Positions 54,467 through 64,000 of a stretch of DNA of 64,000 bases are shown here, piece after piece. The stretch covers positions 71,229,118 to 71,293,117 of the forward strand of contig CP092881.1 of the NCBI GenBank assembly GCA_030710605.1, in the 5' to 3' direction. The notes under the pieces were generated by a model. It did no database searches, was not told the origin of the DNA, and saw only the letters and a list, made by a program, of their open reading frames with translations. This DNA is from Cordylochernes scorpioides (lineage: Eukaryota; Arthropoda; Arachnida; Pseudoscorpiones; Chernetidae). The stretch's first letter is position 1; each line of letters opens with the position of its first letter. The position numbers were made by a program, and so were the translations under genes.

Positions 54467-54856
54467 ACAGTGACGATCGAAGAACCAGGACGTCATGTCT
54501 CGGACTGTCTTGGCGCCAACAATGTCGTCTGATTGATTCTAGCGCTGTCGTCTGCGAAGTTTTTATTGTCCGGGAATGAGGATAACTGCAGAGCCGAATT
54601 GTCTTTTGGTGGAAACATCGCGTCTGACGCTGTGACCCATGGAGTTTGATGATCCCACTCGGCGGCCAACTTTTCTGGTTTTATCCTAGGTAATGGTGTG
54701 TAGCTTCACCTTTAATATTTTTTATTCATAAGTATATACATATATTATTACACTTCGTAATTAGTTATCTTATTCAAATCTCTTTCTCCCACTTTACATA
54801 TTTATAATATTTATGAGTAGCAAAGGACATCTCTCGAATTCCCGGAACAGTAGGTA
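54467..54856. other. Unassigned sequence
   Basis: 54480-54690 is G+C-richer (GATCGAAGAACCAGGACGTC) with no recognised content; it has weak resemblance to 360-440. Confidence 0.3.
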
Positions 54857-54858
54857 TA

Positions 54859-55069
54859 CACTCATGGGCAAAACTTTAAGAAGGCCAGGGTCTTTAATGT
54901 TGCCATTTGACTGTTTTTTTTTTAAGGAAGCAGAGACAATTTTGTTCACATTTGGTTATTTCGTGTCTTGAATGAAGGTCCCTGTTTATCAAATATCTTT
55001 CACAGTTATTGTCTGAATCCCGATATACATGCTAAAATATACAACTTCCTTAAGTTTTGTCCATGAGTG
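54859..55069. mobile_element. Tc1/mariner-like MITE, same family as 29733-29923
   Basis: Left end CACTCATGGGCAAAACTTTA after TA; right end TTAAGTTTTGTCCATGAGTG before TA. Shares GAATCCCGATATACATGC with relatives. Confidence 0.85.
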
Positions 55070-55525
55070 TATCTTTCAGAGTTATTTTCTGAATCCCGAT
55101 ATGCATGCTAAAATATAAAACTTCCTTAAGTTTTGTCCATGAGTGTATCTTTCAGAGTTATTGTATGAATCCTGATATACATGTTAAAATATACAACTTC
55201 ATTAAGATTTGTCCATGAGTGTATTTTTCAGAGTTATTGTCTGAATCCTGATATACATGTTAAAATATACAAATTCATTAAGTTATGTCGATCAGTGTAT
55301 CTTTCAGATTCATTGTCTGAATCCTGATATATACATGTTAAAATATACAACTTCCTTAAGTTTTGTCCGTGAGTGTATCTTTCAGATTTATTGTCTGAAT
55401 CCTGATTAACATGCTAAAATATACAACTTCCTTAAGTTATGTCCATGAGTCTATCTTTCAGAGTTATTGTCTGAATCCTGATATACATGGTAAAAGGTAC
55501 AACTTCCTTTGTCCATGAGTGTATT
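55070..55525. repeat. 76-bp satellite derived from the MITE right end, about six units
   Basis: Units end at GAGTGT-type words at 55065, 55141, 55217, 55293, 55371, 55447 and 55517. Each is a copy of the last ~76 bp of the MITE (TCTTTCAGAGTTATTGTCTG ... TTAAGTTTTGTCCATGAG). The left end is not repeated. Confidence 0.92.
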
Positions 55526-55867
55526 TCAACTGGAGGTTTTGATTGGAAATAGTTGATAAAAGTAAAGAGAGAAAGATAAACCTGCCGTAAGTCTACTGTT
55601 ACCTTCTCAGATGACGGTGAGATGACCTGATTGTATATACCATATTTACTCCCGGTGTTTGTTTCGAGATGTTTGTGATGGAACTTAGTCTTATAAAACT
55701 TGAAAGAACTCACAACTAACATGGTCCAAGAGACAATATTTAATTGTTTAATTAATAAACAAGAAACCAACCTATTGATGTGTTTGGAACTTGAGTGTAT
55801 GCAAAAATTACATTTTGAATAGAGATACAAACTTTCTTTATATTCAAGAAAGATGACCATTTAAGCC
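55526..55867. other. Unassigned sequence
   Basis: A 142-codon minus frame (55432-55860) runs into the satellite and has no recognisable domain. Confidence 0.25.
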
Positions 55868-56068
55868 GCAAGTTTCATTTAAACATAAACAAACTTCTAC
55901 TGTCCTTACTGCAATGAAATTATATATTGGGAGGGCTTGGCTCATCAGTAGTGAACCCTCCCAGCGGTTTCGCCAATTTAATCTACCAGACCGCTTTATA
56001 TTTTTCATCGCAGTAAGGACAGTAGAAGAATGTGTTTTATTTTTAAAAGAAAATTGCGTACTTAAATA
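55868..56068. mobile_element. Fold-back element, CTACTG/CAGTAG family, copy 6
   Basis: CTTCTACTGTCCTTACTGCA, GGGAGGGCTTGGCTCATCAG, GGTTTCGCCAATTTAATC on the left; CATCGCAGTAAGGACAGTAG on the right. The right arm is shortened. Confidence 0.8.
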
Positions 56069-56838
56069 TTTTCTTTCTTGTGTATAAATGACGCGTTATT
56101 GTGCCCTCTAATCAATTTTCTTTATATTATAAACATTAGAAAGTTGGAGATGGAATATTGGGTCTTTTATTTGTTGCAAAGTCCGCAAGACTTCTCTCCA
56201 GAAGAAACAAAACGCCCCAATCAGGGAGTAAATTGAAGAGTTCACAATACCAACGGCCATGGATAGGTCAGTGATAAGTGTGTCTTATCCTCTCGCCTGC
56301 AGTGGCTATTTGGTGTAATAATAACCTGAGGAGTTTTGCAAGAAGTACATTTATTTTTAACTTTTGATACGCGAAAGGAAAAGTGAGTATAATGTTTATT
56401 GAGCTGTTTAGAAACACAGAGCACCTCACTGTATGCACGAACAACATCTGTGATTCAACCGTCCAGCTTGAAGGAAAATCACTAAAAAGACAGTTAAGAC
56501 CCTAATGATTACCGTGATTTTTCTCTAAAGGAACATGGACGTTCTTCCAACCATCCACAATGAAGGCAAATTACTAAAAATAAATTTCAAACCTCAATGA
56601 TTACCGGCAATATTTCCTCTAAAAGGACTTGGGCACTTTTCCACCACCGTGCCTCTTCGGCATATAACATGGTGTCAGAAACCTCTCAATCTTCAGGTAA
56701 AAAATACGATGATAGATGTAAGGCAAGAGTTCTATGATTACAATGACAATAACTTTTCAGCGCCCGAGGCCAAGAAAGCGACATCAATTTAAAATAACTC
56801 TAATTAAAAAAAAAAAAAAAACAGAAAATTTTGAGAGA
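56069..56838. other. Unassigned sequence
   Basis: A+T-rich, with an A-run at 56804-56821. No gene recognised. Confidence 0.3.
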
Positions 56839-56841
56839 AAT

Positions 56842-56946
56842 TCCGTGGAACCCTTCACGAATTTGTGTATCATCCTTGCGCAATGTCGATGCTGATCTTC
56901 TCTGTATCATTCCAATTTAAGTATGTGTACCGCCGAACAAGCGGGT
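56842..56946 (-). pseudogene. U6 spliceosomal snRNA pseudogene
   Basis: On the minus strand the order is GTTCGGCGGTACACATACTT, AAATTGGAATGATACAGAGA (with the catalytic ACAGAGA box), AGATCAGCATC (AGC triad), TTGCGCAAGGATGATACACA and AATTCGTGAAGGGTTCCAC. This follows U6 over nearly its whole ~105 nt with about a dozen substitutions. The terminal T-run needed for Pol III termination is absent (GGAATTTC instead), and there is no evident TATA about 25 nt upstream. A retro-inserted or decayed copy rather than a working gene is most likely. Confidence 0.9.
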
Positions 56947-57272
56947 GAGTGTGAAGTGTCATGTATGATGTAACGATAAGCAAACTACCCGGTGATGACA
57001 CCAAGCGACAGTTTCACAGAGTCAAAACCATCTTAACAACCCCTCTCAGCAAATAGACCCACACCAGTAAAGAGGCGACGTCAAGTCAAGAGGGAGCGTC
57101 ACCAGTACAAAAGCCCAGAAGAACTTCCCTCCATCCATCTTCCGGGAGATCGCGCGTCCGGCATAAATATTGCAGGCGATTTCCGGCGTGGTCTCCCCCA
57201 ACAGCCGGCAGTAACACAATGGTAGCAGAATATATAAAGTTGCCCTTAAAGTCCATAAACATATTATAAATT
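56947..57272. other. Unassigned sequence
   Basis: 57060-57210 is G+C-richer with no recognised domain in the minus-strand 65-codon frame. Confidence 0.3.
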
Positions 57273-57274
57273 AT

Positions 57275-57715
57275 ATTTTGCAAGTGTTTACAAACTTTTG
57301 GGACAACCTTGTAATTCTGAAATTTGGCCCACCTGCTGATTGGCCACCCTTGATATAAAACATCAGTGATTAAATCATTCTTCTATAAGAATTCTGTTAT
57401 AATTTACCAAGGTTACCAATATTACCAAGGTTGTTTCAAAAGTCCGTAAGCATTAAATAAATATGATTTATATTTTACAAGTGTTTACGGACTTTTGGGG
57501 CAATCTTGGTAATATTGGTAACTTGGTAATATTATAACAGAATTCTTATAGAAAAATGATTTAATCTATGATATTTTATATCAAGGATGGCCAATCAGCA
57601 GATCGGCAAAGTTTCAGAATTACAAGGTTGTTCCAAAAGTTTGTAAACACTTGCAAAATATAAATCCTTATCATAATAAGTTTACGAACTTTTAGGACAA
57701 CTTTGTAACATGGTG
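57275..57715. mobile_element. Nested mariner-like MITEs forming a long palindrome
   Basis: Outer arms 57275-57425 and 57520-57660 are inverted (GTGTTTACAAACTTTTGGGA, GAATTCTGTTATAAT). A second, inner inverted pair with the same end motif (CCAAGGTTGTTTCAAAAGTC and its inverse, 57429-57513) fills the loop, and a third end copy (57670-57712) follows. The end motif matches the MITE at 24.22 kb. Confidence 0.7.
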
Positions 57716-58875
57716 TGCGGAGAGCTTTTCATTTAATTCGGTTATTTTTAGCTACGCAATTATTTCCAGTAACGGGTTGGCACATAACCTTTGTTATTCA
57801 TCTCAAGATAATACAGTAGGTTGATAGAAGTCAGGATGGTTCCAAGTGAATTCAAGTTCTTCTTTCGACTCTCTCAGCTCAACTGTCAGTTAAAAAAGTT
57901 TCCAAAGAAACAATATAGGTATATCCTTTTCATCTTTACCTCAAAGTTCACCTTTTTACATTTTTATACAACCTAAAACATCATGTGTGTTCTCTAATAA
58001 TACTTCATTACAATTTTTTACACGATGATAATTTCGACCGGCAATGGTAAAATACTAAAATATGTGGAACACTCGATTTTGAAAGCAATGTGAAGCTCTA
58101 AAATATATTATCTAATAGGGCTGTTGCAATAGACAATCAGGACCAAACGTCATAAGGAAAGTACGCCACAGGATCTGACGTCTTACAGCCACAGATGGCG
58201 TTAAAGAAATCTCCCACTGGTATTCATTTATATTTATAGCAAGGCTCATTTGTAACATTCCCGTTTATTTGGTCTTTTTTATCAATTAATGCATATAAAT
58301 GCTTATCAAATCCTTAAAAAAAGTATACTCTAAGGGTAAATGTTGGAAATAAAATGTATTATTCGTAACTATTATGTTATTTAATGTATATATGATATGA
58401 TTAAATGAAGAATATATCTAAAATTAAATTGATATTTTATTCTGTGAATAACTCTGGAGCGTGCCAAATCGCCAACTGTTCTGATTATGCATTCTATTGA
58501 TATATAATATATTCACATGTTTGCGGTCAAGAAATGCCATTTTTGTTTTTAATATATATATTATTTATATATTCCAAAAAAAATGCATATATTAAATTTA
58601 TAATTATTTTATTGATCCAATATTTCAAGGGGCAACTCGCATCTCTTTATCGAGGATTTTTGTGTTTTCTACTAAAACATGCTAGAACGTGTACACCACT
58701 CTCGTTCTACAAGGCCAATGAAAGAATTGTATCTTTGATTTAAATATTACATTCAGTATATATACAGCTAACAATTATATATAATATTATAGATTAATAC
58801 CATTATTATTATTTTATCTACATATTGTGCGTGAAAGAGATATATGTATATTGAAAAAGAGCAATCCATAAATAG
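57716..58875. other. Unassigned A+T-rich sequence
   Basis: The short plus frame at 58534-58743 has no known domain. Word CAGATGGCGTTAAAG at 58192 is related to fold-back flanks. Confidence 0.3.
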
Positions 58876-58878
58876 ATA

Positions 58879-59068
58879 TTCAATTAAAAAGACATATATT
58901 GGATTAAAATATAATTTATTTTACAAATATTTGAGTTGGCTGAACGCCAACCTTTATCAAGGTGTTATATATAGAATATAATACCTTGAAAAAAATTGGT
59001 GTTCAGCCAACTCAAATATTTGTATAATAAATTATTTTTGATTCAATATATGTATTTTTAATTGAATA
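58879..59068. mobile_element. Fold-back element, GTTGGC/GCCAAC family, copy 2
   Basis: Arms ATTCAATTAAAAAGACATAT and inverse; hairpin words GTTGGCTGAACGCCAACC (left) and GGTGTTCAGCCAAC (right); loop only about 20 nt. Confidence 0.8.
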
Positions 59069-59398
59069 AATCATAGATTAAATAATACATCGATTATATT
59101 AATAAAAGTGATACATCTTCACTGAGAATTAATTTTCAATGAGAAAATATTTTTTACAACAACAAGACCATTTGTTCTTATAAAGAATCAACCGAGAAGA
59201 ATAGTTTATATTAAAAAAATATAAATATTAATATAATATAACATTAAAACTAATTCTGGACACATTTTACAAGTTTATTTGTGTCTTTTCTAACTTGTAG
59301 AGAGCCTATATTCAAAATCAAATGAAATCAAATATAAATAAATTATATATTTGAGATTTATAATACGATGCACTAGCGCGCCATCTGTTATTAAAATT
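59069..59398. other. Unassigned A+T-rich sequence
   Basis: Only the GCACTAGCGCGCCATCTG flank of the next element is recognised (59370-59388). Confidence 0.3.
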
Positions 59399-59660
59399 CT
59401 AAACTATTTTAAACGCGTAAGATTATTTTTGATATTAAAAACAATTTCAAATATAAAATACCCATTCCAAGAGTCTAGCAACAGTATCACTATAAAAGGA
59501 AGTTCCAAAAATGCAATATAACAGCAGTATGATAGATTAAACTGGCGAAACCGCTGGAAGGGTTCACCACTGATGAGCCAGGCCCTCCCTTTAATTTTTC
59601 CATTGCAGTAAGGGCAGTAGAAATTGTTTAATTTCAAAAAGAATATTACGCATTTAAAAT
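59399..59660. mobile_element. Fold-back element, CTACTG/CAGTAG family, copy 7
   Basis: Right arm well preserved (GGCGAAACCGCTGGAAGGG, CTGATGAGCCAGGCCCTC, GCAGTAAGGGCAGTAGAAAT). Left arm keeps only its outermost part. Same subfamily as copy 1 and with the same GCGCGCCATCTGTTAT flank. Confidence 0.75.
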
Positions 59661-59831
59661 AGTTTGAATTTTGATATATATTTGAGATATATGTTTTCTC
59701 CCTTACGTGTAATACACTTTCATTTAAGGATATCATGTAAATATGTAAAATGTGATATTTGAGAGATATAAGCTGAAGGGAGATAAATTCAGATATATTT
59801 ACTTTTTTCATTAAATTAAATAAACATAAAT

Positions 59832-59935
59832 ATTAATTAAAAAGAGGCATATATTGGAACAAAATATCATTTATTTCACCAATATTTCAGTTGGCTGAAC
59901 GGCAAACTCTATCAATGTATTATAACATATTATTG
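59832..59935. mobile_element. Fold-back element, GTTGGC/GCCAAC family, half copy
   Basis: Left arm only: AATTAAAAAGAGGCATATAT, CAATATTTCAGTTGGCTGAA, CGGCAAACTCTATCAATG. Confidence 0.7.
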
Positions 59936-60049
59936 TGTGTAATCAAAACTTTATTGGCCCTCTAAGACACTCAATTATCCAATGATTTACAAATTTTCGA
60001 AATATTATATTACAATTATAAACTGGGAGTTTATATTCATATATGTGTA

Positions 60050-60430
60050 ACAAATTTATACATTAGTAAATTAAATTTAATTGTCATCTATCGTTGAAAA
60101 TTTACACAAATAAATTTACTGGCAATGTGTTTCTTTTGAATATCATCAAATATTATCTCTACATATCTTACTGCAATGATATGAGTTATTGAATGAGAGG
60201 GCTTGACTCATCAGTAGTAAACTTATGTACATAGTTCACTAAACAGCCCTAAGCTGCCTTCCATAGAAAATACAGGGTATATCCCAAACCAATTCAATAC
60301 AATAGTAGAGCGGTCTAGAGATTAATTTGGCGAAACCGCTGAGAGGGTTCACTACTGATGAGCCAAGCCCTCTCATTCAATAACTCATATCATTGCAGTA
60401 AGGTCTGTAGATATAATATTTGATGAATTT
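60050..60430. mobile_element. Fold-back element, CTACTG/CAGTAG family, copy 8
   Basis: Arms AATATTATCTCTACATATCT and inverse; inner GAGAGGGCTTGACTCATCAG and GGCGAAACCGCTGAGAGGG with CTGATGAGCCAAGCCCTC. Same subfamily as the half copy at 28.33 kb (CATTGCAGTAAGGTCTGTAG). Confidence 0.8.
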
Positions 60431-60750
60431 TATATATGTTGTAGCAAACCTTTGAATGACACGACAATTTATTTGAGGCCTTAAAAAATTATAATCTGTA
60501 AATATAAAATGAAATAAATATTTTTCTATACAACATAAAAGTAGGGATGACACACTTGATTGTTATGGGCATTTTTTTTACAAACAGTTTGAAGTATTTC
60601 TCCACTTGACAGTTGAAGAGCGTCGTTGCTCGAAATCCCTCTGTTCAAATAATAAAAAAGATAAGTATTGTTTAATCTTTAATTTTGAAGTATTTGGATA
60701 TATTTGGAAGGATTATATAACCATCCTAATTAAAAGGTACATATAATACA
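60431..60750. other. Unassigned A+T-rich sequence
   Basis: Nothing recognised. Confidence 0.3.
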
Positions 60751-60751
60751 A

Positions 60752-61128
60752 ATGAAAACATTAAGACGCGAATGTTTCTTTTTTACAAATGAATCAAACT
60801 TCTACTGTTTTTACTACGATGAAAAAATATTGGGAGGGCTTGGATCATCAGTGGTAAACCTTCTCGCACAGTATCGTCAATTTAATCCACCAGACCGCTT
60901 CTTTAGAGCTCTAATACTGTATTGGATCATTCTGCTTATATATGCTACACTGAAGGGTGGAATTTTAGAAATGGTATTCAAGCTAAATATATATGGACAT
61001 AAGCTTTTAGGACTTTAGAATTGTATATAAATATTTGCCTCGAGCAATACTCTTCTGCCGTAAGGACAGTAGAAGTTTGATTTATTTGTGAAAAGAAACA
61101 TTTGCGTCTTAATATTTTCATTTGTTAT
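60752..61128. mobile_element. Fold-back element, CTACTG/CAGTAG family, copy 9
   Basis: Outer arms AAAACATTAAGACGCGAATG and inverse; GGGAGGGCTTGGATCATCAG on the left; right inner part replaced by unrelated sequence before CCGTAAGGACAGTAGAAG. An open frame at 60752-61018 runs through it by chance. Confidence 0.8.
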
Positions 61129-62230
61129 ATACATATTATATAATCTAAAAACTCAAATATTTCTATATTTTAAAAAATATATATTTTATTTTATTCATTG
61201 ATAATTTTACTTTTGTTATTATCGTTTTTAGAAAGACTTTCAGTTTTGTTGTAAATATGCGTAGTTAACATATCTATCCTTTTAAATCATTAATATAGGA
61301 TTAACTTTATAAATTCTATATAATGTGAAAATAACTAATGTGTAATCTTTCCTCAAAAGTAATTGAAAATAAAAGCTAATTGACGGTAAATAATTATCTT
61401 TTTCTTATCACGACTGCACCTCAACCCTTTATCTTATCGATCCTTTGTCTTATCAACCCTTTATCTAACAAAAACAACAAAATATTCATAACATATATAT
61501 GGCATGTTATTTCTTTGTATAAAAATACTTATATGCTAATATATAACACAATATAAATAACGAAATATATAACATTAATGTACCCTTCCAATTTATACTT
61601 TCATAACCTTTATTTAACTATCTGCTCACTACAGTATCTCTGTACATATCCGGGACTCACCTCTTGACTAGCTCTACTTACCAGACCCACCACTGAACCT
61701 TCTTCAGATGAGCCCGGAAAAGTTCCCAGATCGACTTGAACGGGCGATGTAAGTGTAACCCGTCCACATTTCGGGGCGGATGTTGTTGCTGTATATGCTA
61801 ATAGGCGACATTCATAAACTACAACTGGAGTATCTAGAACACCTCTAGTGACAATTTACTTGCTTTCTAGCGCAGAGACGGCGAAAGGAAGGACGCAATC
61901 AAATACTGTCAATTCAACCACCGCCAATACCCGAAGTTATCCACAATATTGCGCAAAAGAGTAAGTTTCAGAAACATCATTCATGTCAACTAGATATACA
62001 GAGATAGAGAATTTCATTTAGGTTCTTTAATTCAGTCTACTTTTCAAAATAAACTTCAATGATATAAATTGATTCATGTGTAGGCTTGTTGGCTTTTTAT
62101 ATCGATATCAACGCAGCGCTAAAGTTCACTCTATGAACCTCTTCAATAAAGAACGGCTATATCCTATATGTAAGCAATTTAAATATGAAAATACATCAAG
62201 ATGTTTTGAAAATAGAGAGAAATCCATAAA
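61129..62230. other. Unassigned; G+C-richer 61630-61930
   Basis: No coding or RNA signal recognised, including in the richer segment (CCCGGAAAAGTTCCCAGATC). Confidence 0.3.
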
Positions 62231-62233
62231 TAT

Positions 62234-62372
62234 ATCTAATTAAAAAGGTACATATTGGATCAAAATATAATTAATATATTGTAATACCTTGATAAAGGTT
62301 GGTGTTCAGCCAACTGAAATATTTGTAAAATAAATTATATTTTGATTCAATATATGTATTTTTAATTAAACA
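62234..62372. mobile_element. Fold-back element, GTTGGC/GCCAAC family, copy 4
   Basis: Right arm complete on the plus strand: CTTGATAAAGGTTGG, GTTC loop, AGCCAAC, TGAAA, TATT, TGTAAAATAAAT. The left arm has lost its hairpin (ATTAAAAAGGTACATATTGG then a deletion). Confidence 0.75.
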
Positions 62373-62538
62373 ACAAAATTGAATAAATTTTATATCAATA
62401 CAAAATTTAGATTTTATCTTTCTCAAACTAATACAACGTTCAATATATTTTCTGAGATATGTACCAAGCTTAATTGCTCCTGATAAATACACTACTTTGT
62501 TCTTCACAGGCAAGCGACCCTTTTTAAGTTTTCTCTTT

Positions 62539-62700
62539 GACTTGAGAGTTATAAATGATCCAACATGTGAATGCTGTCTAGATGTTGAAACACCATCTTT
62601 TGTTGGCTTGCCCTCTGACTAACCAAATTGTACTTGCTTACTTTGACATAATGCCATCTTTCTGTATATACTCAATCTTATGAAAACTTTGGCAAGTTTA
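62539..62700 (+). pseudogene. LINE ORF2 C-terminal relic
   Basis: Plus-strand frame gives INDPTCECCLDVETPS, the first half of a C-x2-C zinc motif as in the 18.25-kb relic. A frameshift then leads to LACPLTNQIVLAYFD in the next frame. The two halves together resemble the H/C tail region, with the His-Leu-Leu portion damaged. Confidence 0.4.
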
Positions 62701-62756
62701 GAGCTATTTGTACACAGATTTATAAATCACTACTAATTCATCGTGTAAATAATTAA

Positions 62757-62824
<68 letters not shown>
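62757..62824. repeat. (TA)n microsatellite
   Basis: About 33 uninterrupted TA dinucleotides. Confidence 0.98.
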
Positions 62825-62830
<6 letters not shown>

Positions 62831-63448
62831 TATAACACAATAGTCTGATAGACTTCGTGCTTCTGTAATAATAAAATAAAAATAAAAAAATGTGTAAACT
62901 TTAGCTGTTAGCTATGGGTTTTTATGTAAAAAGCAGGGTGATAGCTACACGGCTGACCAGTATATTTAGCACTCCAATACCAAAATGGAACTAACGTATC
63001 GAATCCACAACCCATCAAATCTAAACCTTCCAAAAGTCTATACAGTAAAATTTGGAATAGAATTCGTATTTTTTAGATAGAAAAAGGAAGGAATTTCTTT
63101 TCAGATCATTTATTATGAATAAGGCAAAACTCAAAAGTTTTACCAAGTTTATTTTATGAAAGTACATTTTTATCTTTAGAATTGACGGAAGGCACAAGAC
63201 GAAATATCTCAAGATGTATGAGTCAGGAACATGTCAGCAAAATGACTGACTCAGCCCATGGCGAGAATATCGAGCGAGGAAATCTCAACGCTAATTATTG
63301 TATAAGTGATACATCTTTAATAATAACTCATTTTAAAAGAAGGAAATATATAGCAGGCTCTATAATCCCTTTAGTTAACCTTTCTTATATTTAGGAGAAC
63401 TCTTATGAAACTATAAAAATAAAAACGAATATATAATATAATAAAAGA
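62825..63448. other. Unassigned A+T-rich sequence
   Basis: Nothing recognised. Confidence 0.3.
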
Positions 63449-63575
63449 AATGAAAAAATTAAGACGCGAATGTTTCCTTTCACAAATAAATCAAACTTCT
63501 ACTATCCTTACGGCGAAAAAAAATCTTGATTTATTTGTGAAAAGAAACATTCGAGTCTTAATATTTTTTTGTTGT
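63449..63575. mobile_element. Fold-back element, CTACTG/CAGTAG family, copy 10 (arms only)
   Basis: AAATTAAGACGCGAATGTTT, CAAACTTCTACTATCCTTAC and then directly TTGATTTATTTGTGAAAAG, AAACATTCGAGTCTTAATA. The central CTGATGAG region is gone. Followed by TAGATGGCGCGTTATTA, a flank shared with other copies. Confidence 0.8.
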
Positions 63576-64000
63576 TTTTTATATAGATGGCGCGTTATTA
63601 CTTTTTATTAATATATAAGAAGATGTATATATAAACATTAGTTTTATATCGAGAGTACAATGGAAGTGTACGTCCATAAAACTGAAAAGTTACAAGATGT
63701 ACCGTTTATAGCGATGTGTGTGTTGGGAATGGATAAATGTCGACATACCTCACAATACAGAAATGTATTTATCAAAAAACAAAACTTTTGTGAAAGCAGA
63801 GGCGAGAAATATCTCTCTGTATATGTGCTGGGTAATCAATTCTTCTAGCGGAAGTTTATTTTCCTCGGTGTGGGAAAATTACATTTGCGGCGTTAAAATC
63901 AAAAGGAGGAAAATACAATAGGAATTGATTGTGGAAAACAACGGGTTAGACTTGGGTTTTTCCTGGTAGGTTGGATTTGCGAAATACATACAGTGATAGT
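63576..64000. other. Unassigned sequence to window end
   Basis: Two short overlapping frames without known domain. AAACAACGGGTTAGAC at about 63937 vaguely resembles a SINE head. Confidence 0.25.

Noticed and set aside
55432-55860. 142-codon minus-strand open frame
   Set aside because: Overlaps the MITE-derived satellite and has no recognisable domain or coding bias.
56842-56946. Functional U6 snRNA gene
   Set aside because: No terminal T-run, no TATA at the expected distance, and substitutions in otherwise invariant stretches.
59404-59811. 135-codon minus-strand open frame
   Set aside because: Runs through a fold-back element and A+T-rich flank; peptide is low-complexity Phe/Ile/Tyr-rich with no domain.

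Overview
This window is metazoan nuclear DNA, strongly A+T-rich, very poor in genes and dominated by mobile-element debris and tandem arrays. Evidence for an animal genome: mariner, hAT, Tigger/pogo-like, Helitron and LINE fragments, tRNA-derived SINEs, a U6 snRNA relic and one animal-style four-helix membrane protein gene. An arthropod with a large genome would fit, but nothing here fixes the phylum. Many open frames in the window are simply satellites whose period lets a frame stay open, and I treated those as noise.

Layout. 1-9 kb: SINE copies, fold-back elements and unassigned A+T-rich sequence. 9.6-11.5 kb: a ~45-bp array and an exact 110-bp array of seven units. 12.6-14 kb: a decayed retroelement ORF1 on the minus strand. 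14.4-20.4 kb: SINEs, a fold-back with a nested Tigger-like MITE, two LINE ORF2 C-terminal relics, a mariner transposase N-terminal relic and another Tigger-like MITE. 21-27 kb: a ~65-bp array with a 261-bp higher-order repeat and a very uniform 73-bp array. 28-31 kb: fold-backs, a Tc1/mariner-like MITE and the only convincing protein gene (30493-31089, 198 aa, four membrane helices). 31.8-37.3 kb: five more arrays, a tRNA-Gly-like relic and a Helitron 3' end. 40.1-43 kb: a 74-bp array with a 19-monomer (1,406-bp) higher-order duplication. 43.7 kb: a hAT MITE with its 8-bp target duplication. 45.5-51.8 kb: fold-backs, a complete Helitron, an apparently intact hammerhead ribozyme, a Tigger-like MITE and a SINE. 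53-55.5 kb: a 91-bp array and a satellite grown from the right end of a MITE. 55.8-63.6 kb: a cluster of fold-back elements, a U6 pseudogene and mariner MITEs.

The most interesting feature is a recurring design: inverted-repeat (fold-back) elements that carry hammerhead self-cleaving ribozyme motifs. One copy, 48625-48666 (+), has every core nucleotide, a 4-bp helix II, the minimal 2-bp helix III and a GUC cleavage site, and lies in the loop of a ~78-bp hairpin. Clearly related decayed copies occur at about 19.5, 47.9 and possibly 24.7 and 48.25 kb, and a copy at 28.96 kb has lost the ribozyme by a clean internal deletion. Other fold-back families carry divergent versions of the same layout (core box, helix II hairpin, GAAA, very short helix III). 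Minimal type I hammerheads are known from Penelope-like elements and retrozymes, so these elements may be non-autonomous, Penelope-derived hairpins; no matching reverse transcriptase is present here.
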